Source: an uncultured Lachnospiraceae bacterium (GTDB lineage Bacteria > Bacillota_A > Clostridia > Lachnospirales > Lachnospiraceae). Taken from it: a stretch of 64,000 nucleotides of DNA. Shown here one piece after another: positions 45,970 through 55,022 of this stretch; the stretch's first letter is position 1, and each line of letters begins with the position of its first letter. Made by a program: the position numbers and the translations under genes. The notes beneath the pieces are model-generated. The model had not been told where the DNA came from and did no database searches. It was given only the letters and a program-made list of their open reading frames with translations. The stretch is from contig CANOBT010000006.1 of NCBI GenBank assembly GCA_947564305.1, forward strand, positions 1-64,000, in the 5' to 3' direction.

Positions 45970-47106
45970 CTATGGATTCGCTGATTCCGAAACCCCGTAT
46001 GTCTGATTTAGATGCTGTCGATTTAAGATTGCCACAGAAACCCTGGTAATGATTTCCGGCTCCAATTCCGTTGACTGCGGCACTTTCTTTCCGTTAATCA
46101 TATCCAGCATCTGCAAGGCCGCAATTTTTGCCAGCTCCCGCACCGGATTTTCCGCCGAGGTGAGCGGCACTTCACAAAAGCCTGCAATATCCGAATTATC
46201 AATACTGATCACCGATAAATCATCGGGAACTTTTATCCCTTTCTTTTTGCAGACAGATAAGAACTTACTTGCCACATCATCATTATAACACACACATGCC
46301 GTGCAGCCTTCCATCCTGTCAACAATCCAATTTTCGCACCGCTTAAAATCAGACAGCATTTCCGTATCTATCCACACGACCCGTTTGTCGCGAATCCTGA
46401 CATTCGCTTCCATCAGCGCTTCCAGGTATCCCGCATAACGCTCATGGCCCTGGCCGTCGTCACCTTTAAAAATTGCTGCAATATCGCGGTGTCCGCATTG
46501 CAATAGATAATTGGTCACCAGCTTTCCGGTCATTTTATCATTCAAACTGACATGAGGTGCATCCAACTGAGGATAAAAGCTGTTAATGAAAAGCACCGGA
46601 ATCCCCCGTTCCATGACTTTTTTGTATAAATCTAAATTAGGATTTGGCAGCCCGCTTTTCGTCGTCTCAGCAATGACTCCATCCACTGTATTTTTATTTA
46701 AAATATTGTTCAAAATAAAACGTTCTTTTTCCACAGAATTATTGGTAACTGAAATCTGAAGACTGTATTCAGCATTTGAAAACTGTGCCTCCAGCTCCCT
46801 TAAAATAGAAGAAAAAATATATTCCTGTATGAAAGTAGTCATCACCGCAATCTGCATGGTCTTTTCTTTTTTCAAAGCCACCTGGTCCGCACTGCTGATA
46901 TACGTTCCGCTCCCGCGGTATCTTTGTACGATTCCCTCCTCTTCTAGAACTGCAATCGCATGCCGCACGGTCTGTCTGCTGACCTGAAACCTTTGGCACA
47001 GCTTATTCTCCGATTCTACTTTATCTCCCGGTCTTAATTCACCACGTTCCAGACAATCTCTAATCCAGAAACAGATTTCCTTATATTTTGCAACCGATTC
47101 TTCCAA
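45970..47106 (-). CDS. GntR-family repressor with LacI-type sugar sensor (AraR-like)
   Basis: 378 residues: an N-terminal GntR winged helix (about 1-75, LCQRFQVSRQTVRHAIAVLEEEGIV) and a C-terminal periplasmic-binding-protein-like effector domain (~80-365), the AraR layout. In Bacillus AraR binds arabinose. Translation starts at TTG with GGAGGTGG 4 nt upstream, since no ATG occurs for ~75 codons. It follows the sugar importer on the same strand. TACAACTT half-sites lie before both it and the importer, which argues for local autoregulated repression. The ligand is unproven. Confidence 0.88.
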   Translation of the reverse strand: MEESVAKYKEICFWIRDCLERGELRPGDKVESENKLCQRFQVSRQTVRHAIAVLEEEGIVQRYRGSGTYISSADQVALKKEKTMQIAVMTTFIQEYIFSSILRELEAQFSNAEYSLQISVTNNSVEKERFILNNILNKNTVDGVIAETTKSGLPNPNLDLYKKVMERGIPVLFINSFYPQLDAPHVSLNDKMTGKLVTNYLLQCGHRDIAAIFKGDDGQGHERYAGYLEALMEANVRIRDKRVVWIDTEMLSDFKRCENWIVDRMEGCTACVCYNDDVASKFLSVCKKKGIKVPDDLSVISIDNSDIAGFCEVPLTSAENPVRELAKIAALQMLDMINGKKVPQSTELEPEIITRVSVAILNRQHLNQTYGVSESANP

Positions 47107-47446
47107 TGTCCACCTCCATCATCTTGATAGCCTATTTATTATAGATACCATTTCTGATACAACTTCTCTCTAATATACAATACAACTTATCCTTTTACAA
47201 TCCGTAAAATGTACTAAAAAGTAAATACAAGCTTTGTGCACATATACTTATCCCAACACAGCAATTCTGCCGTCCATTACCTTTGATATATAAACATGCG
47301 CCGCCGGGCGCACACAAAAAAAGCTGTCCACTGGCTTCCCATAGGAAACGGCAGCGGACAGCTTTTTACCTGTTATTAGCAAACAACTTTCTTCAGTCTG
47401 TTTTCAGCAAACAGTCTTTTTCAATCATTTTCAGTAAGCAATCTCG
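47107..47446. other. Gap between importer and regulator
   Basis: 340 bp. It holds the importer terminator (47315-47368), a small hairpin TGCGCC-GCCG-GGCGCA (47297-47312), the regulator -10 box TATAAT on the minus strand (47138-47143) and two direct TACAACTT copies at 47158 and 47181, the same half-site as upstream of chvE. Confidence 0.6.
47315..47368. terminator. Bidirectional terminator after the sugar importer
   Basis: AAAAAGCTGTCC and GGACAGCTTTTT arms enclose a further partial stem; U-runs appear on both strands. It ends the minus-strand importer transcript before the regulator gene. Confidence 0.8.
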
Positions 47447-48616
47447 TTAATTTTTCTTCTTGCTTGATAATACATCAAATGTGACTGCTCCAAGAAGTAC
47501 CAGACCTTTTACTACCTTTTGAAGGTCTGTAGACAATCCGATCAGGAACATTCCGTTATTCAGAATCCCCATTACAAACGCGCCGATAACTGCTCCTACT
47601 ACAGTACCCACACCACCGGATGCCGCAGCACCGCCGATATAGCAGGCAGCGATTGCATCCAGCTCAAATCCGTCTCCGGCCTTTGGTGTTGCAGATGCAT
47701 TTCTGGCTGACAGTACAATTCCTGCGATGGCTGCAAGAAATCCCATATTAGTATATACCCAGAAATACACTTTTTTCGTATCTATTCCTGAAAGCCTTGC
47801 TGCCTTTTCGTTGCCGCCAAGTGCATAAACCTGTCGTCCTGCAACCGTCTTGCTTGTAATAAAATGGTAGATTCCCACAATAACGCCCATCAAAATCAAG
47901 ATAATCGGAATCCCATTGTATGCCGCAATCTTATAGAAGAAGAACCAGAGGATTGCAAGTGTTGCCGCTAATTTTATGCCTGTCTGCCATGTAGGAACCA
48001 TTGCAAATCCATACTTTTGCTGTGTCTTAATATTCTTTAACTCTGCTCCGATTACCAGAACTGTAGCGATGACCGCTACGAGTATGGTAATGATATCCAG
48101 AGTCCCACCGCCGAATTCAATCTTACTTGTCATGAAAAAGCCTGCGCCGACCTTCACATAAGCATTTGGAAGAGGTCCTACTGTTTTAGATTCCAGCAAT
48201 GTATAGGTCAGTCCACGTCCAATCAGCATACCAGCCAGAGTCACTACAAAAGGCGGGATATTCAGATATGCAATAAAGAATCCGTTAAATGCTCCAAATG
48301 CAATACCGACTAATATGGTAATCAAAAATGCAAGAGGAATATTCATATTATTTTCCACAATAAGTTTTGCTGCAACTGCGCCGCACAGTGCCACATAAGA
48401 GCCGACGCCAAGGTCTACGTTACCGGTCAGCACACAAAGCAGCATTCCGGTTGCAAGGATAATAACATAGCTGTTCTGCATGATCAGGTTATTCATATTC
48501 ATTGGTGTTGCATTGGTGCCCCCTGTCATTACATAAAAAATCATAAAGATGGCAAGCATCGCAAAGACCATACCATATTGCTTCAAACTTAAATTTACAG
48601 TTTTCTTCTTTTCCAT
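47447..48616 (-). CDS. Sugar ABC transporter permease (MmsB/XylH-like)
   Basis: A 389-residue polytopic protein of the branched-chain/ribose-type permease family, with about ten hydrophobic segments. It has GNVDLGVGSYVALCGAVAAK near residue 65 and ALGGNEKAARLSGIDTKKV, the cytoplasmic loop that contacts the ATPase. AACYIGGAAASGGVGTVVGAVIGAFVMG near the end is characteristic of the XylH/GguB/MmsB group. The ATG overlaps the ATPase stop (TAATG), so the two are coupled. Confidence 0.92.
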   Translation of the reverse strand: MEKKKTVNLSLKQYGMVFAMLAIFMIFYVMTGGTNATPMNMNNLIMQNSYVIILATGMLLCVLTGNVDLGVGSYVALCGAVAAKLIVENNMNIPLAFLITILVGIAFGAFNGFFIAYLNIPPFVVTLAGMLIGRGLTYTLLESKTVGPLPNAYVKVGAGFFMTSKIEFGGGTLDIITILVAVIATVLVIGAELKNIKTQQKYGFAMVPTWQTGIKLAATLAILWFFFYKIAAYNGIPIILILMGVIVGIYHFITSKTVAGRQVYALGGNEKAARLSGIDTKKVYFWVYTNMGFLAAIAGIVLSARNASATPKAGDGFELDAIAACYIGGAAASGGVGTVVGAVIGAFVMGILNNGMFLIGLSTDLQKVVKGLVLLGAVTFDVLSSKKKN

Positions 48617-50172
48617 TATTCTTCCCCTTTCCTGTTATTATCCTGCATAATACATTTCATGATTCGTTCCTGAGACAAGTCTTCTTTTGATATTTCACCG
48701 GCAATACGCCCTTCGTTCAATACATAGGTTCTGTCACATGTTCCGAGAATTTCCGGCATTTCCGACGATATGACAATAACTGCCTTCCCGGATTTCGCCA
48801 AATCATTGATGGCACAGTAAATCTCGTATTTCGCACCCACATCGATTCCACGGGTAGGCTCATCCAAAATCAGCACATCCGGTTCTGTCAGCATCCATTT
48901 CGCCAGAATAACCTTCTGCTGGTTTCCTCCTGACAGACTTCCGACCGCCTGATGGATAGAATTGGATTTGATATTGATCATCTCTTTGTATTTTTCAGCC
49001 ATCAAAATTTCTTTATTGGAATCCACAATCCCGTTTTGTGAGAAAAAGCTGCGCAAAGCAGCCAGTGACATATTCCATTTGATATCATTGAAAAGAACCA
49101 GTCCATAATTTTTTCTGTCCTCTGATGTATACGCGATTTTATGGTCAATGGCATCTTTTACACTCTTAATCTTCACTGGCTGCCCGTGCATTAGAACTTC
49201 TCCGGAAATCTTCTGCCCATACTGCTGCCCGAAAAGACTCATGGCAAATTCTGTTCTCCCGGCGCCCATCAATCCTGCCAGGCCGACAACCTCACCGGCG
49301 CGCACCTGAATGTTGATATCCTTCAGGACCTGACGGTGCGCATCCTCCGGATGATAGACATTCCAATGCTTCACTTCCAGGACCACATCCCCAATCGGAC
49401 AGTCCACACGTTCCGGATAACGGTTCGTCAGCTCACGCCCAACCATTCCTTTTATGATTCGGTCTTCCGAAAAATCGTCCACACCCTTCGTCAATGTTTC
49501 AATTGTCTGACCGTCACGGATGACCGTGATTGCATCCGCCACATAGCTGATCTCATTCAGCTTGTGAGAAATGATGATACTTGTGATACCCTGTTTTTTC
49601 AGCTTTAACATAATCTCCAAAAGCTGTGCGCTCTCCTCGTCATTGAGGGCAGCCGTAGGCTCATCCAGAATCAGAAGGTCTACTTTTTTTGCCAGTGCCT
49701 TTGCGATTTCAATCAATTGCTGTTTACCCACACCCAGAGAATTAATTGGTGCTTCCAGGTTTTCATGGCCCAGGCCGACCTCCTCAAGCATCTTCTGCGC
49801 CTCGTTGCGGGTCTGTGTCCAGTCAATGACCCCCTTCATCTTCATCTGTTCATTACCCAGAAAAATATTTTCCGCGATGGACAGATATGGACTGAGCGCA
49901 AGCTCCTGGTGGATAATTACGATTCCTTTTTTCTCACTGTCCTTGATGTTACGGTTCTTGACTACCTCCCCGTTATACACGATGTCGCCTGTATATGTAC
50001 CAAAAGGATAGACACCGGACAGCACATTCATCAAGGTTGATTTTCCGGCTCCGTTTTCACCGCATAGCGCATGAATCTCACCGCGTTTTACTTTCAGGTT
50101 TACATCGTTCAACGCCCTCACACCTGAGAATTCCTTGACAATATGTTTCATCTCCAGAATATAATCTGACAT
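48616..50172 (-). CDS. Sugar ABC transporter ATP-binding protein (MmsA/XylG-like)
   Basis: A 518-residue tandem ABC protein. The first half has Walker [11 protein letters not shown] and Walker [13 protein letters not shown]. The second half has the degenerate Walker [11 protein letters not shown], as usual in monosaccharide importers, plus [14 protein letters not shown] and [13 protein letters not shown]. It powers the uptake of a pentose or hexose. It lies 18 nt after the binding protein gene. Confidence 0.94.
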   Translation of the reverse strand: MSDYILEMKHIVKEFSGVRALNDVNLKVKRGEIHALCGENGAGKSTLMNVLSGVYPFGTYTGDIVYNGEVVKNRNIKDSEKKGIVIIHQELALSPYLSIAENIFLGNEQMKMKGVIDWTQTRNEAQKMLEEVGLGHENLEAPINSLGVGKQQLIEIAKALAKKVDLLILDEPTAALNDEESAQLLEIMLKLKKQGITSIIISHKLNEISYVADAITVIRDGQTIETLTKGVDDFSEDRIIKGMVGRELTNRYPERVDCPIGDVVLEVKHWNVYHPEDAHRQVLKDINIQVRAGEVVGLAGLMGAGRTEFAMSLFGQQYGQKISGEVLMHGQPVKIKSVKDAIDHKIAYTSEDRKNYGLVLFNDIKWNMSLAALRSFFSQNGIVDSNKEILMAEKYKEMINIKSNSIHQAVGSLSGGNQQKVILAKWMLTEPDVLILDEPTRGIDVGAKYEIYCAINDLAKSGKAVIVISSEMPEILGTCDRTYVLNEGRIAGEISKEDLSQERIMKCIMQDNNRKGEE

Positions 50173-50190
50173 TTTCTCAACTCCTTTCCT

Positions 50191-51294
50191 TTAATTTGCA
50201 TTGTGAATATCTTCCTCGCTGTAATATCCACTGTCAATTACAAGTTCTTTGTAGTTATCCTTATCCAGTGACAATGGTTCGCATAGATAAGAGGGCACGA
50301 CCATTTTTCCATTGTCATAAGTCTCCGTGTCATTGACCTCCGGCTCGCTGCCGTTCATAACCGCCTCAATCATTCCGGAACACTTCTCGGCAAGAAGCTC
50401 CGTATTTTTGAAAATTGTTGCCGTCTGCTTACCCTCAATGATGTTCTTGACAGCCATGACTTCCGCATCCTGTCCTGTGATGATAGGCCAATCTTCCTCC
50501 GTATATCCGGCTGCCTCCAATGCTGCCTTGATACCGTAGGCAAATCCGTCAAATGCAGAACAGCAGATATCCAGTTTTTCGTTGGCATAGAATCCTGATA
50601 AATAATTTTCGCAGTTTTGCAGCGCTACCTCCTGGGACCACCTTAAAATACAGGTGTCTTCAAAGGAAGTCCTCCCCGATTTGCACACTAATGTGCCGTC
50701 ATCCAGATATTTCTGCAATACGCTCATCACACCTTTATAGAGAAGAACCGCATTGTTGTCATCCGGTGAACCCATGAAAAACTCGATTGTCTGCGGCTCT
50801 GTGGCCTCCTTGAGATTCGCTTTTTCTTCGATATACTCCCCAATTTTCCTGCCCACTCCCTCGTTGTCAAAGGATGCGTAATAACTGACTGCATCGGTAT
50901 TCATTAACAAACGGTCATAGGAAATAACAGGAATCCCCACATCCTTGGCAGTCTGCAGCGCATTGATCAATGCGGAGGAGTCCACCGCTGCAACGACCAG
51001 GCAGTCTACATCTTTGGCAATCATTGTCTCAATCTGCGCAAGCTGAACTTGTACATCATCCTCCGCATATTGAAGAAATACATCATACCCAAGTTCCTCC
51101 AACCGTGCTTTCATGTTACGGCCATCTTTAATCCACCTTTCTGAGCTTTGCGTTGGCATGGCCACGCCAACTGTTTTCCCGTTGCTGCCTTGTTTTTCCC
51201 CACCGTCACCTGAGCTGTCGCTTCCACATCCTGTAAATGCGAGAGAAAGTGTCATGACTGCCATGAGAGCTACGCTGAGAATCCTTTTCTTCAT
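50191..51294 (-). CDS. Sugar-binding lipoprotein (ChvE/XylF-like)
   Basis: 367 residues, starting MKKRILSVALMAVMTL, with AAAGGAGGTAGAAAGC before the ATG at 51294. The signal peptide ends in lipobox LAFTGC. The mature part is a periplasmic-binding fold of the ChvE/XylF kind (VGVAMPTQSSERWIKDG, YDRLLMNTDAVSYYASFDN, ITGQDAEVMAVKNIIEGKQT). It captures a monosaccharide outside the cell for the adjacent ATPase and permease. The promoter is covered by an inverted repeat that the AraR-like repressor may bind. Confidence 0.93.
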   Translation of the reverse strand: MKKRILSVALMAVMTLSLAFTGCGSDSSGDGGEKQGSNGKTVGVAMPTQSSERWIKDGRNMKARLEELGYDVFLQYAEDDVQVQLAQIETMIAKDVDCLVVAAVDSSALINALQTAKDVGIPVISYDRLLMNTDAVSYYASFDNEGVGRKIGEYIEEKANLKEATEPQTIEFFMGSPDDNNAVLLYKGVMSVLQKYLDDGTLVCKSGRTSFEDTCILRWSQEVALQNCENYLSGFYANEKLDICCSAFDGFAYGIKAALEAAGYTEEDWPIITGQDAEVMAVKNIIEGKQTATIFKNTELLAEKCSGMIEAVMNGSEPEVNDTETYDNGKMVVPSYLCEPLSLDKDNYKELVIDSGYYSEEDIHNAN

Positions 51295-51341
51295 GCTTTC
51301 TACCTCCTTTTTCCTTTCAAGCATCTATATTTTATAGTTAT

Positions 51342-51370
51342 ATTGTACTGTACAAGTTTAACTTTTTCAA
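51342..51370 (-). promoter_or_regulatory. chvE promoter with overlapping operator
   Basis: On the minus strand TTGAAA (51365-51370) and TACAAT (51342-51347) are 17 nt apart. The perfect palindrome TTGTAC-T-GTACAA (51343-51355) covers the -10, so a bound repressor would block RNA polymerase. Confidence 0.65.
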
Positions 51371-51440
51371 GACGGAATATATCACAATTTTAAATACAAC
51401 TTTTTGTGCATGTTTCAATTTTAATCGTATTTTATCCTGT

Positions 51441-51458
51441 AGTTGTATATGTACAACT
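51441..51458. promoter_or_regulatory. Second AraR-like operator
   Basis: AGTTGTA-TATG-TACAACT has perfect 7-bp arms, about 100 bp upstream of the operator on the -10. The spacing would suit looping between two repressor dimers. The TTGTAC/TACAA half-site type is known for Bacillus AraR. Confidence 0.55.
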
Positions 51459-51590
51459 ATACATTATTACAATATTCTATTTTTATCTCTTATAACAGTA
51501 TTGTGCCATACAAATTTCATTTTCTCAAAACGAAACGCAACTCATATATTGAAATCCAATATTGTTTTATCGTTTTTCGATAATTTTATA

Positions 51591-51619
51591 TTGATTTTCA
51601 TCTCACACAATGTTATAAT
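51591..51619 (+). promoter_or_regulatory. Promoter of the DUF2975-HTH-DUF4173 operon
   Basis: TTGATT (51591-51596), 17 nt, TATAAT (51614-51619). The leader is about 140 nt. Confidence 0.7.
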
Positions 51620-51762
51620 TCCAAAAAAGATGGGCTGGCAATGAAAGCATACGTGAAAGTATTGAACATAGTTTCATATAGACAACGACAAATTATTTTG
51701 TTCTTTGCTGCAAAAGCGCTTCTGCAACATCCGGCTCCGCATCATCCAGGAGGTCATATCAT

Positions 51763-52215
51763 ATGCACGGTGAAAAACTGATTCAGGTAACGAAGATTCT
51801 GTTAGATATCATGTTTTATAGTGGAATTTTAGTCATTGTAACACTTCCGATATCTCTAAGATACGCAGGCATTTATTATTCCAGTGCCTTTCAGGAATAT
51901 TATGTACTGATGCTCATCATATTTTTCTTATCCGGGATATGCGGACTTTGGATTGTAGGTCAATTGAGAAAAATGATGCGCACGGTGATACAAAAGAACT
52001 GTTTTGTTTATGAAAATGTGAGAAGCCTGAAGATGATGGGCATTGCCAGTGCACTCATCACAATACTGTTTTTTATAAAATGTTTTTATCTTCCCACTCC
52101 GGCAACATTTATCATCGTACTCACCTTTTTTATAGCCGGGCTGTTCAGCGAAGTCTTGTCTTTCGTATTTGCCGAAGCCATCCGTTATAAAGAGGAAAAT
52201 GATTTAACAATATAG
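51763..52215 (+). CDS. DUF2975-family membrane protein
   Basis: A 150-residue protein with four hydrophobic segments and short loops. AGGAGGTCATATC precedes the ATG. DUF2975 proteins are usually encoded next to a small YozG-like HTH regulator, as here 13 nt downstream. Their function is not known; a membrane sensor for the partner regulator is an inference. Confidence 0.8.
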   Translation: MHGEKLIQVTKILLDIMFYSGILVIVTLPISLRYAGIYYSSAFQEYYVLMLIIFFLSGICGLWIVGQLRKMMRTVIQKNCFVYENVRSLKMMGIASALITILFFIKCFYLPTPATFIIVLTFFIAGLFSEVLSFVFAEAIRYKEENDLTI

Positions 52216-52228
52216 GAGGCCAACTAAT

Positions 52229-52459
52229 ATGGGAATTATCGTAAATCTAGACGTCATGATGGCCAAACGGAAGATCGGTGTCTCTGAACTGGCAAAGGAA
52301 ATCGACCTTACGATGGCTAATCTATCCATTTTGAAAAATAACAAAGCCAAGGCCGTTCGCTTCACCACACTGGATGCCATCTGTAAGGCGCTCCACTGCC
52401 AGCCTGGGGATATATTGGAATATGTGGAGGATGAGGAAGAGGATTCAAAGCCTATCTGA
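52229..52459 (+). CDS. Small Cro/CI-type HTH regulator (YozG-like)
   Basis: 76 residues, almost entirely a helix-turn-helix: VSELAKEIDLTMANLSILKNNKAKAVRFTTLDAICKAL, then CQPGDILEY and an acidic tail (EDEEED). It is a DNA-binding regulator of the type that pairs with DUF2975 proteins. ATAGGAGGCCAACTAAT precedes the ATG. It is followed by the DUF4173 gene after 81 nt and may control it. Confidence 0.9.
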   Translation: MGIIVNLDVMMAKRKIGVSELAKEIDLTMANLSILKNNKAKAVRFTTLDAICKALHCQPGDILEYVEDEEEDSKPI

Positions 52460-52540
52460 CCTGCCGCCGGAGACTCCTCTATACACCACGTTATATAAAG
52501 CAACATATAAACCACAACAATCCACTGAAAGGAGATTACC

Positions 52541-54154
52541 ATGGAAAATACAAATCTACCGGAAAATCCCGCAGCTTTACAAAACACGACTGAAAAGCCG
52601 GCCGAAAGCCCTCTGCTCCTGTTCATGAAACATCATTTTGCATGGTTTGCAGGAACTGCCTGCCTGTATGCATTCCTCTACACCTTCTGCATGTACGACA
52701 ATCCGGCGGGAATCACCTATCCCATCGCTGTGGCCGCGACAATCCTGTTTTCTGTATTGTGGCTTCGCAAAGCAGGCCTAAACATAAAACGAGAATTATG
52801 TTTCTATTTTGCTGCCATGCTCCTTCTTGGAATTTCCACCTGCATGACCACGAATATGCGGATTCATCTTTTCAATACAACCGGAATCCTGCTCTTATTC
52901 TGTGCCGCAATGCTGCATCAGATGTATGAAGATCACCGTTGGAGCTTTCCTGTATATGCAAAACAATTGCTGATTTTTTTTGGGACTTGTATTGTCACCT
53001 TGTTCAAACCATTTGAACACCTGCTGTTCTATTTATCTCAAAAGCAGAAAAACAGGAACCCAGATGAAAAAAAGCAGGCATCTGCAATCCTCACTGGTAT
53101 TGCCATCGCCGGTCTCTTCCTGTTGTGCGTATTGCCGCTTCTGATTGGCTCTGACATGGTTTTTGCCAAATATTTTAGAACCTGCTTTACCGCTCCGGAC
53201 ATCGGCGCTGGAATCCAGATGTTTTTCTGCTTTATCTCCGGTTTCCTTTTCCTCTATGTGGGTTTTGCCGCACTGTTCAGACAGAACCTAAAAGATGCAG
53301 AAAAAAAGGAAAGGCACCGCGCAAATGCCCTGACAGGAATCACATTTACCACAATACTTGCCTTCACCTATGTCATCTATTCTGGCATCCAGGTTGTATT
53401 CCTGTTCCTGCGCCAGGGTCTCCCCAACGGGTTGACCTACTCCCAGTATGCCCATCAGGGATTCTGGCAGCTTTTGACCGTAAGTCTGATCAATATCGTC
53501 ACCGTACTGGTCTGTGTACAAGTTTTTGAAAAACACGCTGCCCTGAAAATCCTGTTGCTGGTGATTTCCGTCTGCACATGCATCATGACTGTGTCGGCAG
53601 CATACCGGATGCTGCTTTATATCAGTATCTACAATCTCACCTTCCTGAGAGTCCTGGTACTGTGGTTCCTGGGTGTGCTGACATTGATCATGGGAGGAAT
53701 CATGGTCAGCATTTGCCGTGAGACGTTCCGCCTGTTCCAGTATATCGTGGCTGTTGTCACATGCTGTTATATCCTATTCTCTTTTGCAGGGATTGACGGA
53801 GTCATTGCCTCCTACAATATTGAGCATGCAAAACAGCTTAGCTGGCAGGATGTTTCCTATCTGATGTATGGATTGTCCGAGGATGCGCTGCCCTGCATAA
53901 AGCAGCTCTCCGAAATACCTATGGAAAAATATATCTATACGGAGGACGACCACTATTACTACCGGGAAACACCTTATGAAAATAAGAGTCAGGAAGATTT
54001 GGAGAAATATGAAACCATCGGCGACTATTTAGGACCGGAATTTCGTGCTTATATGGAACGAATTGTAAATAGAGGGAAACCTTCTCTGCGGAAATGGAAT
54101 TTTTCGCAGGCCCGCGCCTGGAAAGCCGCGGTTGAATATCTGGAAGAACCTTAA
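52541..54154 (+). CDS. DUF4173-family multispanning membrane protein
   Basis: 537 residues with about a dozen hydrophobic segments. The final ~110 residues are soluble and rich in Tyr/Glu (YIYTEDDHYYYRETPYENK). The layout, and the loop IYSGIQVVFLF...LPNGLTYSQYAHQGFWQLL, fit the DUF4153/DUF4173 family, whose function is unknown. GAAAGGAGATTACC precedes the ATG. It is co-directional with the DUF2975-HTH pair, and a terminator follows. Confidence 0.78.
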   Translation: MENTNLPENPAALQNTTEKPAESPLLLFMKHHFAWFAGTACLYAFLYTFCMYDNPAGITYPIAVAATILFSVLWLRKAGLNIKRELCFYFAAMLLLGISTCMTTNMRIHLFNTTGILLLFCAAMLHQMYEDHRWSFPVYAKQLLIFFGTCIVTLFKPFEHLLFYLSQKQKNRNPDEKKQASAILTGIAIAGLFLLCVLPLLIGSDMVFAKYFRTCFTAPDIGAGIQMFFCFISGFLFLYVGFAALFRQNLKDAEKKERHRANALTGITFTTILAFTYVIYSGIQVVFLFLRQGLPNGLTYSQYAHQGFWQLLTVSLINIVTVLVCVQVFEKHAALKILLLVISVCTCIMTVSAAYRMLLYISIYNLTFLRVLVLWFLGVLTLIMGGIMVSICRETFRLFQYIVAVVTCCYILFSFAGIDGVIASYNIEHAKQLSWQDVSYLMYGLSEDALPCIKQLSEIPMEKYIYTEDDHYYYRETPYENKSQEDLEKYETIGDYLGPEFRAYMERIVNRGKPSLRKWNFSQARAWKAAVEYLEEP

Positions 54155-54221
54155 AATTCTCGCAATAGCCATAACGCTATATCACACTGCGCTCTCTAAT
54201 TTTATACTATGATATCAAATC

Positions 54222-54266
54222 AAGGTTACTATGCCTGCTTTTGCGGGTCATATAGTAACCTTTTTT
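54222..54266 (+). terminator. Terminator after the DUF4173 gene
   Basis: AAGGTTACTAT and ATAGTAACCTT form an 11-bp stem with an inner CCTGC/GCGGG stem and a run of six T. Its arm resembles the one at 42439-42479. Confidence 0.85.
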
Positions 54267-54292
54267 GAATGTTCAAACTTTTTAAATTCATA

Positions 54293-54322
54293 TGAAACCT
54301 TTTGGCTCTCAACTTTGTCTAA
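54293..54322 (+). promoter_or_regulatory. Candidate ECF-type promoter
   Basis: TGAAAC (54293-54298), 17 nt, TGTC (54316-54319), then TAA. The TGAAAC -35 resembles ECF sigma sites such as those of Bacillus sigma-W. It lies about 60 nt before the sigma gene, which suggests autoregulation. Confidence 0.5.
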
Positions 54323-54378
54323 TATGTAAGGCGCCACGAAAGAGACGGAGTTCTCAGACACAGCAAGGAGGTTTTTCC

Positions 54379-54906
54379 ATGAGATTTTTAGTCAAAAAAG
54401 CCAAACGCCATGACAATCATGCGTTTATGTTATTAATGGAAAGTCAGAAGCTTACAATGTACAAAGTTGCCAGAAGCTATCTGAAATCGGATGACGATGT
54501 TGCCGATGCGATCCAGGAGACGATCCTAACCTGCTATGAAAAGCTGGACACCTTGGAAAATGAACAATATTTTAAGACCTGGCTTATCCGTATCCTGATC
54601 AACAAATGCATTGATATATTAAATACCGGCCGGAGGGAATGCCCCACAGAGCCATTGCCGGAACAAGGAGGGACTTGCGTGTCACTGGAAAATTATGAAT
54701 TTTATGAGTTATTAAAATCCCTGGATGAAAAATACCGCATCATATTGGTTCTCTATTATGTTGAGGGATTCAAGATTAAAGAGATCGCGCAGATTTTGGA
54801 TTTGGAAGAAAATACGGTGAAGACCCGGCTTTCCAGGGGGCGAAAGCAGCTTGCCCGTGAGTATCGGTTCGAGCCGGCCCCATGTATCGGCCAGGCGGCC
54901 CGCTGA
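54379..54906 (+). CDS. ECF-type RNA polymerase sigma factor
   Basis: 175 residues starting MRFLVKKAKRHDN, with AGCAAGGAGGTTTTTCC before the ATG at 54379; the longer frame from 54292 lacks a site and crosses the promoter. Region 2 includes YLKSDDDVADAIQETILTCYEKL and FKTWLIRILINKCID. Region 4 includes YYVEGFKIKEIAQILDLEENTVKTRLSRGRKQL. It is a group 4 sigma factor. The downstream membrane-anchored DUF4367-type gene is its likely anti-sigma partner. Confidence 0.92.
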   Translation: MRFLVKKAKRHDNHAFMLLMESQKLTMYKVARSYLKSDDDVADAIQETILTCYEKLDTLENEQYFKTWLIRILINKCIDILNTGRRECPTEPLPEQGGTCVSLENYEFYELLKSLDEKYRIILVLYYVEGFKIKEIAQILDLEENTVKTRLSRGRKQLAREYRFEPAPCIGQAAR

Positions 54907-55022
54907 AAGGTTCCATATTAATGTACACTTATTGATCTATTCATGTTCAATAGGGTACAAACAGAAAGACAAATATGCAATAAACTCCCCCAAAAATTGC
55001 TGTAATAAAGGAGGCTTATCAT

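Larger units (their letters stand above)
51295..51762. other. Divergent regulatory region
   Basis: 468 bp, very AT-rich, between the sugar-importer operon and the plus-strand DUF2975 operon. It contains the chvE promoter, two AraR-like palindromes, one more TACAACTT half-site (51395) and the plus-strand promoter at 51591-51619. No ORF is visible. Confidence 0.65.

Noticed and set aside
54292..54378. Longer N-terminus for the ECF sigma factor
   Set aside because: The extra codons have no ribosome site, overlap the candidate ECF promoter, and the ATG at 54379 has a strong AAGGAGG.
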